Below are positions 27,165 through 34,998 of a stretch of 39,913 nucleotides of DNA, piece after piece. This stretch comes from Coriobacteriaceae bacterium. Its GTDB lineage: Bacteria > Actinomycetota > Coriobacteriia > Coriobacteriales > Coriobacteriaceae. Each line of letters starts with the position of its first letter. The stretch's first letter is position 1. Below the pieces are notes generated by a model. That model was not told the DNA's origin. It ran no database searches and saw only the letters and a program-made list of their open reading frames with translations. Both the position numbers and the translations under genes were made by a program. The stretch is taken from contig SUUG01000010.1 of the NCBI GenBank assembly GCA_015062655.1, forward strand, positions 1 to 39,913, read 5' to 3'.

Positions 27165-28540
27165 CACTCATCGCCTCCCTTCGTGGATGAATCGTCTGGA
27201 GCGGGGGCGGTTGGAGATGCCGTGCCTGCGGCGCGCGCGTCGGCCGCCTGCTGGCGGGCGCGCTTCGCCTCGCGTATCTTGCGGAAGCGGTGGTCGTTCT
27301 TGGTCTCGATGCCCCGCGCGTCGAGCTCGTCGTAGAGCTTCGCGGCGCGCCGGCCGGCATCGTGGGCCTCGTCGGTGCCGCGCTTCACGTCCCAGCGGCG
27401 CTCGGGTTCGAAGTCGGCGCCTCCGTCAACGCGGCCCGCGACCTTCATGCCCACGCCATGCACCACGAGCGCGGCGACCACGAGGCCGGTGACGGCGAGC
27501 GCCGCCACCGGCGGCTGGAAGTGGAAGTCGCCCAGAGAGACGTCGCGATGGCGCTTGAGGAAGGGGGTGCTCTCATCGACCCAGTTGCGCTGCGGGTGCA
27601 GCGGGTTGATGGAGCCGCAGCCGATGCAGGGGGCGCCCGCCTCCACGCACCAGGACAGCGAGCGGTTCCAGCGCGTGATCGGGCAGTTGGTGAACGTCTG
27701 CGGCCCCCGGCAGCCAAGGGCGTAGAGACAGTAGCCCTTGGCCTCCTCGATGCTGCCGAAGCGGTAGACGAACTCGCCGTTCTCGAAATGGCCGCGGCGC
27801 GGGCAGTTGTCGTGCACCGTCTGGTTGAACATCTGCGCCGGCTCGTTCTTGGCATTGAGCTCGGGCAGGCGGCCCATCAGCGCGTACTCCACGATGACGG
27901 CGACGAGCCACTCGGGATTCGCGGGGCAGCACGGGATGTTGACGACCGGGGTCTCGATGCCGCGGTCGGCGAGGTATTTCTGCACCCCCATCGCGTGCGC
28001 GTCGTTGGGGCGCGAGGCCATCCACCCGCCGTCGCAGGCGCACGAGCCCAGCGCGATCACGGCGTCGGCGTGCTCGGCGGTCTCAGCGAGGGAGTCGATG
28101 CCCTTCTCGCCGCCCACCATCAAGACGTTCCCGTCGAAGGCCGTGGGCACGGCGCCCTCGTAGACGAGGACGTAACCGCCCGCCTCGATCGTGTCCTTGC
28201 GCGCCTGCTCCATCGAGTGGCCCGCGGCGGCCGAGAGCGTCTCGGAGTAGTTGAGCGAGATCGTCTCGAGCACGAGCTCCGAGATGTCAGGCGTGTTGGT
28301 CTGGGCGAGCGCCTCCGTGCATCCCGAGCACGAGCCGCCCTCCATCCACACCACGGGCAAGAGCTTCCCCGACTCCGCGCCCGTGACGAGCGCCTCGGCG
28401 ATCTGGGGCGCGGCGGTCTGGGAAAGACCGAGCATCACGGCCAGGCTCCCACAGTACTTGAGGAAATCGCGGCGAGTGAACCCGCGCGCCTCAAGGAGGT
28501 CCGGGAGCGACATGAGCGCGGCCTTCTCCTGTACTGCCAT
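27164..28540 (-). CDS. [NiFe] hydrogenase small subunit with extended tail
   Basis: 458 residues. A Tat signal, FTRRDFLKYC (21-30), exports the folded heterodimer. Proximal cluster: Cys71, Cys74, Cys167 or 169, and Cys204. Distal cluster: His243, Cys246, Cys271, Cys277. Medial cluster: Cys286, Cys305, Cys308. A C-terminal anchor helix (343-366) is normal for the group. What is unusual is the further ~90 hydrophilic residues (370-458), with a basic, Ala-rich helical part (FRKIREAKRARQQAADARAA) and a Pro/Ser/Thr end; the usual tail after the anchor is short. GGAGG is placed well before the start at 28540. Confidence 0.95.
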   Translation of the reverse strand: MAVQEKAALMSLPDLLEARGFTRRDFLKYCGSLAVMLGLSQTAAPQIAEALVTGAESGKLLPVVWMEGGSCSGCTEALAQTNTPDISELVLETISLNYSETLSAAAGHSMEQARKDTIEAGGYVLVYEGAVPTAFDGNVLMVGGEKGIDSLAETAEHADAVIALGSCACDGGWMASRPNDAHAMGVQKYLADRGIETPVVNIPCCPANPEWLVAVIVEYALMGRLPELNAKNEPAQMFNQTVHDNCPRRGHFENGEFVYRFGSIEEAKGYCLYALGCRGPQTFTNCPITRWNRSLSWCVEAGAPCIGCGSINPLHPQRNWVDESTPFLKRHRDVSLGDFHFQPPVAALAVTGLVVAALVVHGVGMKVAGRVDGGADFEPERRWDVKRGTDEAHDAGRRAAKLYDELDARGIETKNDHRFRKIREAKRARQQAADARAAGTASPTAPAPDDSSTKGGDE

Positions 28541-28831
28541 TCGAACACCTCCCTATTCTGCGTGGCGCCCCTGCGCGGGGCGTCGCATTGTTCAACGGCA
28601 TACGACCCGTGCGCCGGCGACGCGCACTATCAAGGTCACATATGCACTCTTATTATGCGCCCGATTCGGCGGCGCGAGAGCGGTCATCCGGCGAGCGGAG
28701 GCGATATTTTCTTTCTTAAAAACTCCTGTTTCAGCAGGTAGGAGATGGTGGGTGACACGTCACCTTGAAGAGGTGACCCCCGTGCGCGCACCAGGGCAGC
28801 AAGGGTACCCCGGCCGCACGGGTGCGCTGAG
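28541..28831. promoter_or_regulatory. Upstream region of the hydrogenase operon
   Basis: There is no gene here. A GC hairpin (GGCGCCCC/GGGGCGTC, about 28565-28583) lies in the leader. A CATAAT (minus strand, near 28656) is the best -10, with no good -35. A GGTGACACGTCACC palindrome at 28751-28764 followed by another GGTGAC is the strongest dyad and could be a regulator site, but no regulator is known for it. Confidence 0.35.
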
Positions 28832-28897
28832 GATGCCGAGCGTTCGTGATTCGGCTTTTTCTGGCGAAAAAATGCCGAATCACGAACGCTCGGCATC
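28832..28897. repeat. Dispersed inverted repeat, GCCGAGCGTTCG family, copy 2
   Basis: Perfect 24-bp arms (28832-28855 and 28874-28897; outer word GATGCCGAGCGTTCG, inner end GATTCGGC) flank an 18-base loop that itself has a T5 and an A6. It can act as a terminator hairpin on either strand. Copy 1 is at 8735-8800. Confidence 0.85.
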
Positions 28898-28951
28898 TCC
28901 TCGGGCGGCGGGCAGCGGCGGACGGATGGGAGTTGGCGGACCGCTCGGCAC

Positions 28952-28983
28952 AAAAGAAGCGCCGACGCGAACGCCGGCGCTTC
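28952..28983 (-). terminator. Intrinsic terminator of rubrerythrin gene
   Basis: GAAGCGCCG (28956-28964) and its inverse CGGCGCTTC form a stem, followed on the minus strand by TTTT (28952-28955). It lies about 32 bases after the rubrerythrin stop. Confidence 0.85.
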
Positions 28984-29014
28984 TCATCAAAGCGATACCG
29001 AAAGCCGCAACCGC

Positions 29015-29554
29015 TTAGTAGTTGACGACGTGCTCCTCGAAGTATGCCTGGGGGTGCAGGCAGACGGGGCACAGCTGCGGGGGCGTGGGGCCGACGTGCA
29101 GGTGGCCGCAGTTCAGGCACTTCCAGACCTTGACGCCTTCGCGGTTGAACACCTCGCCCTTCTCAATGCGCTCGGCGAGCTTGAGGTAGCGCTCCTCGTG
29201 GGCCTTCTCCACCGCGCCGACGCCACGGAAGCGGGCGGCGATCTCCTTGAAGCCCTCCTCCTCGGCGGTCTCGGCGAACTCCTTGTACATGGTGGTCCAC
29301 TCGTAGTTCTCGCCGGCGGCGGCGGCCTTCAGGTTATCGAGGGTGCCGGGGACCTCGCCACCATGCAGGTACTTGAACCAGAGCTTGGCGTGCTCGGACT
29401 CGTTCTTGGCCGTCTCCATGAAGATGTTGGAGATCTGGACGTAGCCGTCCTTCTTGGCCTGGGACGAGTAGTAGCGGTACTTGGTGTGGGCCTGCGACTC
29501 GCCAGCGAACGCGGTCTCGAGGTTCTTCTTTGTCTGAGAGGTCTCGAAGTCCAT
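29015..29554 (-). CDS. Rubrerythrin
   Basis: A 179-residue non-heme iron protein that reduces hydrogen peroxide in anaerobes. An N-terminal four-helix ferritin-like domain supplies the diiron Glu/His ligands ([33 protein letters not shown]). A C-terminal rubredoxin domain has CLNCGHLH and CPVCLHP as the iron-binding Cys pairs. AGAAGGGAA is before the start at 29554. It has its own terminator and a TACAAT at 29620-29625 (minus) as a likely -10 with a weak -35. Confidence 0.96.
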   Translation of the reverse strand: MDFETSQTKKNLETAFAGESQAHTKYRYYSSQAKKDGYVQISNIFMETAKNESEHAKLWFKYLHGGEVPGTLDNLKAAAAGENYEWTTMYKEFAETAEEEGFKEIAARFRGVGAVEKAHEERYLKLAERIEKGEVFNREGVKVWKCLNCGHLHVGPTPPQLCPVCLHPQAYFEEHVVNY

Positions 29555-29926
29555 GGTGGTTCCCTTCTGCCGAAACGGTGTATGGATTCCCCGGGCGCCC
29601 CTCTGCGCTCGGTGAGCCTATTGTAACTCATTCCTAATAAGGGTTTCGCGAAGCATCTCCGCGAACGCGGGAATGCGAGCGAAAATGTGCCGTCTACCTC
29701 CTGTGATGACGCACTCATCCGCGTGATTCGCCGTGAAGGGCGCAAATGCGACACAAAACAGACAAATTAGCTATAGTAAACTTTCTCTGTGCAAGTGCGT
29801 GCTCCTGGGCGCCCCTCCCTGCGCCAGAGCACCGCTTTCGAATAAGAGCGCACGGACATCCCCCGGTTGCGCCGAGGTACCGACCTTCGAGCAAGAGCGC
29901 CGCACGCGGCCATCCGCCGCGCGTCC
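29555..29926. other. Gap between rubrerythrin and the MutY-like gene
   Basis: It contains the rubrerythrin leader and its likely -10. The middle (29740-29790) is AT-rich with TATAGT on the plus strand but no plus-strand gene follows. No terminator is clear after the MutY-like gene. Confidence 0.4.
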
Positions 29927-30814
29927 CTACGCGATCGTCCACGCCCCGTCGCGCTCGACGCAGAACCCCTCGCGCGCAAGATCGCTGAGGATCGAGGGCG
30001 CCAGGTCGGCTTCCGGCGCCTCCCGGCCCGCCGTGCGCTCGAATGCGGCAAGGCGCTGGGCCACCTCGTCCGTCGGAAGACCTCCCCCTGCGCGCTGGGC
30101 GTCGAGCAGCATGCGCACGATCTCGGCGCGCTTCTGCCGGCGCGACCCCTCGAACTTCGACTGCCTCGTGTACGAGCTTGACCGCCGCGAGGGGTTCGGG
30201 ATAGTCTTCTTCAGCTGCGCGCCGTAATCGAGCAGGGCATAGTACCAGGCGCGGGGCGTGTCGCTCGAGTCCGCGGGCTGGGCGTAGGGGGCCTCCGGGC
30301 CCGGGCAGGCCGACTCGACGAGCGGGATGAGCTCGCGGTCGGGCACCGACGGTACGTCGGGGAAGTGGTGGTGGAGGAACACCGTGCGCACGTTGGTCTC
30401 GAGGTACACGCCCGGGAGGTCGAACGCGAAGGAGCGGATCCCTTGCGCCGTGGCCGGGCCGATCCCCGGCAGCGCGCAGAGATCGCGCGCCCCGGTGGGA
30501 AAGACGCCGTCGTACTCTCCCGCCACCTGCTCGGCAGCGGATTTGAGCGCGAGCGCGCGGCGGTTGTAGCCCATCCCCTGCCAGGCCTCGAGCACCTCGC
30601 CCGCCCCCGCCTCGGCGAGCGCGAACACGCTCGGAAAGCGGTCGAGCCATGCGTCCCAGCGGGTGAGGACGCGCGGGACCTGCGTCTGCTGCAGCATGAC
30701 CTCGGAGATCCAGATCGCGTAGGGGTCGCGCGTGTTCCGCCAGGGGAGGTCGCGGTAGAGCCGGGCCCCCTCGGTTCGGACGAGCGCGCGGAAGGGATCG
30801 GTTGCCGCGGCCAT
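29927..30814 (-). CDS. MutY-like adenine glycosylase, divergent (no FeS cluster)
   Basis: 295 residues of the HhH-GPD superfamily. Like MutY it has PWRNTRDPYAIWISEVMLQQ with the general acid Glu38, and the hairpin LPGIGPATAQ (115-124). Where MutY has the catalytic Asp in LDGNV, this protein has Glu139 in LETNV. The four-Cys iron-sulfur loop after the glycosylase domain is absent, replaced by a basic stretch (PSRRSSSYTRQSKFEGSRRQ). The start at 30814 has GAGGAGG; an upstream in-frame ATG at 30862 is less likely. It probably removes adenine opposite 8-oxoguanine, but the altered site leaves activity open. Confidence 0.8.
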   Translation of the reverse strand: MAAATDPFRALVRTEGARLYRDLPWRNTRDPYAIWISEVMLQQTQVPRVLTRWDAWLDRFPSVFALAEAGAGEVLEAWQGMGYNRRALALKSAAEQVAGEYDGVFPTGARDLCALPGIGPATAQGIRSFAFDLPGVYLETNVRTVFLHHHFPDVPSVPDRELIPLVESACPGPEAPYAQPADSSDTPRAWYYALLDYGAQLKKTIPNPSRRSSSYTRQSKFEGSRRQKRAEIVRMLLDAQRAGGGLPTDEVAQRLAAFERTAGREAPEADLAPSILSDLAREGFCVERDGAWTIA

Positions 30815-30905
30815 GCCGCCTCCTCTACCAAACGTTGGGCGGGTCCACTGGATCGCGTCCAACGGGCCCGCCCGGTCAATACCAGTCAGATCGACGCCGA
30901 GGCCG

Positions 30906-31421
30906 TCACGCGGAGACGGCGTCCTCCCGCACCGAGGCGTGGCAGCTCGACGTGCTGTTGCAGCCGACGTACTCGACGAAGCGGCTCGGATCGGCGAACT
31001 TGGAGTCCACCGAGGGGAACTTCACGCCGTGCACCACGTCGTAGAGGGTCACGGAGTCCAGATAGTTGCGGAGGAGCTCCTGGGTGCCCACCCAGATGGG
31101 GTGGTAGCAGCAGTTCCCCGCGCGCGGGCAGACGCCGTCAGCAGCGGCGCAGCTGTTCGTGACGATGGGCCCCTGCACGGCCTCCACGACCTCGCGCAGG
31201 GTGATGGTCTTGGCGTCGACCTTGAGGCGCATGCCGCCGTGGACGCCGCGGAGGCTCTCGATGATGCCCGCCTGGGCGAGGCTGTGCTGGATGGAGCGGG
31301 CGAACGAATACGGGACATCCCCGCTCTCCGCCGCGGCGCGCACCGAGAGCAGCGGGTTCTCGTTCGATGCGAGCATCGAGAGCATGCGCAGGGCGTAGTC
31401 GGTTTTCCGCGAGATGTCCAT
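30906..31421 (-). CDS. Rrf2-family regulator with IscR-like cluster ligands
   Basis: 171 residues. The winged helix (residues 1-70, MDISRKTDYALRML through VHGGMRL) is typical. Cys91, Cys98, Cys104 and His107 line up with the three Cys and His of IscR, so it probably binds a [2Fe-2S] or [4Fe-4S] cluster and senses iron-sulfur or redox state. Extra Cys residues occur at 105, 154 and 160. AAAGGG is upstream of the start at 31421; the frame extends to 31529 across its own probable promoter, so the shorter form is chosen. No isc/suf genes are adjacent. Confidence 0.9.
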   Translation of the reverse strand: MDISRKTDYALRMLSMLASNENPLLSVRAAAESGDVPYSFARSIQHSLAQAGIIESLRGVHGGMRLKVDAKTITLREVVEAVQGPIVTNSCAAADGVCPRAGNCCYHPIWVGTQELLRNYLDSVTLYDVVHGVKFPSVDSKFADPSRFVEYVGCNSTSSCHASVREDAVSA

Positions 31422-31504
31422 GGCGACCCTTTCGTGCACGGTGTGGCGCCCGTCCGACGCCAGGGCGCACACGGGGAGGCTGCGACAGGCGACAAGGCGC
31501 AGCC

Positions 31505-31526
31505 GTTGTAGTTTGGTTGTACTATA
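31505..31526 (-). promoter_or_regulatory. Probable promoter -10 and operator of the Rrf2 gene
   Basis: TATAGT on the minus strand (31521-31526) is a likely -10. Two GTTGTA direct repeats on the plus strand (31505-31510 and 31516-31521) are exactly one helical turn apart and overlap it, suggesting autoregulation. Confidence 0.45.
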
Positions 31527-31595
31527 CACCGACGTAGCGGGGTTTTTATCTCATGCGTAAATGTGACAACCAAAAAGCAATATGACCTACATAGC

Positions 31596-31619
31596 AAAAT
31601 GCCCCGCCGAAGCGAGGCA
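31596..31619 (-). terminator. Terminator of tRNA-Asp
   Basis: On the minus strand TGCCTCGC, a TTCG tetraloop, GCGGGGCA (one G-T pair) and then TTTT. It begins about 10 bases after the tRNA. Confidence 0.85.
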
Positions 31620-31629
31620 TCAAATGCGA

Positions 31630-31706
<77 letters not shown>

Positions 31707-31729
31707 ATGCAGTGTTTGCTGCGAGAGCA

Positions 31730-31759
31730 AGTATACACAGAACCGTCGCGAGTGCGCAA
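31730..31759 (-). promoter_or_regulatory. tRNA-Asp promoter
   Basis: On the minus strand TTGCGC (31754-31759), 18 bases, TATACT (31730-31735). The tRNA 5' end follows 24 bases later. Confidence 0.7.
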
Positions 31760-31902
31760 GGACTATTTTTGCGGAGGGTTGATGGAGGATAGCGGGGACG
31801 GCGGCGAGCCGAGTTCGGGGCTCTGCCCGGTGCCCGGTGCTTTGCTCGGGGCTCGGGGCTCGGGGCTCGGAAACAGCCTAACTGCGACACGCGGCGCAGC
31901 CA

Positions 31903-31987
31903 GTTGCATTTCTTCCGGTTCTGCACCTTTTTTCGAAACAAAATGGCGGCTCTGCACATCGACGTGCAGAGCCGTCATTTTAGCAAC
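31903..31987 (+). repeat. Dispersed hairpin repeat, copy C
   Basis: Same plan and length as copies A and B: GTTGCA start, GCACCTTTTTTCGAAACAAA, a stem, then GCAAC. The stem is different in sequence but perfect: GGCTCTGCAC (31948-31957) and GTGCAGAGCC (31964-31973) around ATCGAC, against GGCTGTG/CACAGCC in copy A. The surrounding gap (31760-32380) holds no gene. Confidence 0.75.
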
Positions 31988-32038
31988 CTTGCTGAACTGC
32001 GGAGATGTGATCCGTACTTCGGGTGCGCCGGCTGCGGG

Positions 32039-32324
32039 GTGCACAGCCGTCAATATCGCAACCCGCGTCGGCGCATTCGCCCCAAGCCGCGTTTCGCGAC
32101 GTACAAAGCCGGAAGAAACGCAACCCGCGACCGGAATACACCTCCGAACCATGCTTCGCGACGTACAAAGCCGCCAAAACGGCGACCCAGGCCGGCGCGT
32201 CCGAGCCAAACAGCATTTCGCAGCGTACAAAGCCGCCAAAACGGCGACCCAGGCCGGCGCGTCCGAGCCAAACAGCATTTCGCAGCGTACAAAGCCGTCA
32301 AAAACGCAACTCGCACGGCCTCGC
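32039..32324. repeat. 62-bp tandem repeat array (about 4.6 units)
   Basis: Units begin at 32039, 32101, 32163, 32225 and 32287, an exact 62-base period. The third and fourth units are identical; the first and second are diverged; the last is partial. Each starts with GTACAAAGCC or GTGCACAGCC and the third and fourth hold a small GCCG/CGGC hairpin. 62 is not a multiple of three, so the array is not a coding repeat. There are no variable spacers, so it is not CRISPR. Confidence 0.9.
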
Positions 32325-32380
32325 CCGCCCCGGTCGCCCACCCGCAGCCACCGCGCGCCCGCAGCGCCACGCCGCCCGCC

Positions 32381-32854
32381 CTACAGGTCGATGACCTCCA
32401 GCGAGTGGATCTCCCCCGCGCGTACCATCAGGCGGGCGATCGTCGGGCCGCGCATGCCGCGCGGGTACGAAGCCGACCCCGGGTTGATCACCGTGCACCG
32501 GCCGAGCTCGACCACGCGCGCCCGGTGCGTGTGGCCGCAGATAGCCACGTCGACCGAGCCGACGGGCAGATCCTCGCGGTAGTGGGCCACGGCGAACTCA
32601 AGCCCCTCAAACGAGAAGCGGTTCAGGGCCACGACCGCGGAGCCGTAGTCGTAATAATGGTCGTTGTTGCCGAGCACGGCCTTGATCGGGGCGAGGGTGC
32701 GCAGGTGCTCCCAATCGGCCTCCGAGGTGATGTCACCGGCATGGATGATGAGATCGGCCCCCTCGAGCGCCGAGAGCAGCTCGGGCGAGAGCAGGCCGTG
32801 CGTGTCGGAGATGATATCGACCCGCTTCAGGCCCGCGTCGTGCGCGCCGCCCAT
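32381..32854 (-). CDS. YfcE/MJ0936-type metallophosphoesterase
   Basis: 157 residues, compact calcineurin-like phosphodiesterase. Metal ligands are Asp17 and His19 in SDTHG, Asp in HAGDI, Asn in GNNDHYY, and His residues in the C-terminal GHTH. YfcE-type proteins act on phosphodiesters in the cytoplasm; the natural substrate is unknown. Its ATG shares a base with the response-regulator stop (TGATG), so the two are co-translated. It is the last gene of a four-gene overlapping operon. Confidence 0.92.
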   Translation of the reverse strand: MGGAHDAGLKRVDIISDTHGLLSPELLSALEGADLIIHAGDITSEADWEHLRTLAPIKAVLGNNDHYYDYGSAVVALNRFSFEGLEFAVAHYREDLPVGSVDVAICGHTHRARVVELGRCTVINPGSASYPRGMRGPTIARLMVRAGEIHSLEVIDL

Positions 32855-33573
32855 CAGAGGCTCAGCGCCTTCTTGAGCGGCACCACCCGGCGCCGCGACA
32901 CGGGGATCCGCTCCTCGACGTCGGCGAGGCCGAGCTGGATCGCGCCGGCGGCCTGCTGCTCGACGTCCTCCACGTTGGCGAGGTTCACGATGTAGCGGCG
33001 ATGCACGCGGAAGAAGCCGAAGCCGGAGAGCTTCGCCTCGAACTGGGACAGCGAGGTCGTGGAGAGGAAGCGGTCGTCATCGGTGAAGATGCACGAGTAG
33101 TCGTCCTTGGCCATGATGTAGCGGATCTGCTCCACGGGGATGAGGACCTTGCGGCCGCCCTTCTCCACCGGGATGCGCTCGACCGAGGTGGCCTTGGTCT
33201 CGGGCAGCGGCTTCACCCGGGTGAGCACCTTCTCGATGGCGCGCGCGAGGCGCTCCTCCTCGACCGGCTTCATGAGGTAATCGACGGCGTCCACCTCGAA
33301 CGCCTCGAGGGCGTGATCGCTGTAGGCCGTCACGAACACCACCACCGGCGGCGTCTTGAGCTTGCGCAGGGCTTCGGCGAGCTGCATGCCGGATGCGCCC
33401 GGCATAGAGATATCCAAAAAGACGACGTCAACGCGGTTGCCCATCAGGGTCTCGATGGCCGTGCGCACGCTCGACGCCTCCATGACGGTGCCGATCTCGC
33501 CGGTCTGCTCGAGCAGGAACCGGAGCTCGGAACGCGCCGGGGCCTCGTCATCGACGATCATCGCACGCAGCAT
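32854..33573 (-). CDS. LytTR-type response regulator
   Basis: 239 residues. The receiver domain has the acidic pair Asp8/Asp9 in IVDDE, phospho-acceptor Asp54 in VVFLDISMPG, and TAYSDHA with the conserved switch Thr. The C-terminal LytTR DNA-binding domain (about 135-239) has IMAKDDYSCIFTDDDRFL and FFRVHRRYIVNL. ATG at 33573 has AAGGGA 7 bases upstream. It pairs with the histidine kinase gene just before it (69 bases apart). Confidence 0.94.
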   Translation of the reverse strand: MLRAMIVDDEAPARSELRFLLEQTGEIGTVMEASSVRTAIETLMGNRVDVVFLDISMPGASGMQLAEALRKLKTPPVVVFVTAYSDHALEAFEVDAVDYLMKPVEEERLARAIEKVLTRVKPLPETKATSVERIPVEKGGRKVLIPVEQIRYIMAKDDYSCIFTDDDRFLSTTSLSQFEAKLSGFGFFRVHRRYIVNLANVEDVEQQAAGAIQLGLADVEERIPVSRRRVVPLKKALSL

Positions 33574-33642
33574 ACGCAAATCCCTTCGAGAGCGCCGTCG
33601 GTTGAGTTTTGGAGGGCGATTGCTCCGTCAACCTATCTTACC

Positions 33643-34998
33643 CTAAGCGAAGATACTACCGCGCAAATCGAGATGGAGCGAGACCGTGGTCCCCGAACCG
33701 GGGGTGGAGAGGGCGCGGGCCGTGGAGCGCGGGCCGTAGAACCGCTTGATGCGCTCGTGGATGTTATGCATCGCGATGCCGGCGCCGCCGCCTTGCGACT
33801 GGTCGGCGAGCGCGGGGTCGAGGGTCCGCGCGAACAGGCGGTTCGCCGTCTCCTCGTCCATGCCCACGCCGTCGTCGACCACCTCTATGTCGATCGCGTC
33901 GTCACCGGTGGTCTGCACCGAGATCCGAATGTGGAGCGGCCCCTCGTCGCGCATCGCGTGGCGAACGGCGTTCTCCACGAGTGGCTGGATCACGAAGGCG
34001 GGCACGAGCGCGTTCTCGGCGCCGTCGGCGATGTCGGTCTCCTCGATGATCCGGCCCTCCCCGAAGCGCGCCTTCTCGAACAGCAGGTAGCGCTTGGTCT
34101 GGGCGAGCTCGCGGGACACGGGGATCAGCGAGCCGGAGGTGTCGAGCGTGGCGCGGTAGAACGAGGCGAACTCGCGCAGCAGCTCGCGGGCGCGCAGCGG
34201 CTCGGTGCGGGTGAGCGCCGCGATCGTGTTCAGCGTGTTGAACAGGAAGTGCGGGTTGATCTGCGCCTGAAGCGCGCGCAGCTCCGCCCGGGCCACGAGC
34301 TCGTCTTGCTGCTCGAGCTCGTGGATCGCGAGCTGCGTGGAGATGAGCTCCGCGTAGCCGGAGGCCAGCGCGTACTGGGTGCGGTCCACGTCGCGCGCGT
34401 GATGGAAGTAGAACTTCAGCGCGCCGATCGAGGTGTCGCGCACCCGCAGCGGAGCGACGATGCCGGCCGGGATCTCGCACTCCTCCCCCGTGACCGGGCT
34501 CAGATAGACCCCGTGGGTGAACGACTGGGCGATCCCGTGCTTGATCGCGTAGCGCGTGACCGGCGTGTGGATGGGCGACCCCGGCGGGAAGTCGGCCTCG
34601 AAGTCGCCGGCGCAGGCCAGCACGTTCTCGGTGTCGGTGACGGCCACGGTCATGGCGTGGGTCTCGAGGATCAGGCGCTGGCAGATGGCGAGCGCGCCCT
34701 CGTGCGTGAGGCCGTCGCGAATGTCCTCGAGCATGTCGGAGGCCACGGCGAGGGACCGCTCGGTGTAGCGCGAGCGCAGGGGGCCGGGGCTCACCATGAG
34801 GTAGGTGAAGATGGCGCCGAAGACCGCGAGCAGGGCGAGGCCCACGAGCAGGCTCACGATGTCGACGCCGGAGATGAACGCGTAGGTGAGGTAGGCGACG
34901 AGGCCCACCGCGCACAGCAGGCAGATCGAGCTGATGATCCGCAACGTCTCGGCGCCGCCCGCGCCTGCCGCCGTCGTGTCCCAGGCTTTCTCGCTCAT
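33643..34998 (-). CDS. LytS-family sensor histidine kinase
   Basis: 451 residues. Two N-terminal membrane helices (about 20-42 and 48-68) replace the five or six of classical LytS. A GAF-like sensory domain follows (about 85-215), then the His-kinase box LQAQINPHFLFNTL with His250, and an ATPase domain with NAVRHA and DDGVGM. The start at 34998 overlaps the glycosyltransferase stop (ATGA), so it is translated from the same message. LytS/LytTR pairs often control cell-wall or surface functions; the signal here is unknown. Confidence 0.93.
   Translation of the reverse strand: MSEKAWDTTAAGAGGAETLRIISSICLLCAVGLVAYLTYAFISGVDIVSLLVGLALLAVFGAIFTYLMVSPGPLRSRYTERSLAVASDMLEDIRDGLTHEGALAICQRLILETHAMTVAVTDTENVLACAGDFEADFPPGSPIHTPVTRYAIKHGIAQSFTHGVYLSPVTGEECEIPAGIVAPLRVRDTSIGALKFYFHHARDVDRTQYALASGYAELISTQLAIHELEQQDELVARAELRALQAQINPHFLFNTLNTIAALTRTEPLRARELLREFASFYRATLDTSGSLIPVSRELAQTKRYLLFEKARFGEGRIIEETDIADGAENALVPAFVIQPLVENAVRHAMRDEGPLHIRISVQTTGDDAIDIEVVDDGVGMDEETANRLFARTLDPALADQSQGGGAGIAMHNIHERIKRFYGPRSTARALSTPGSGTTVSLHLDLRGSIFA

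Noticed and set aside
32039..32324. Possible CRISPR array
   Set aside because: The period is constant but whole units repeat and no variable spacers separate short repeats. No cas genes are present.
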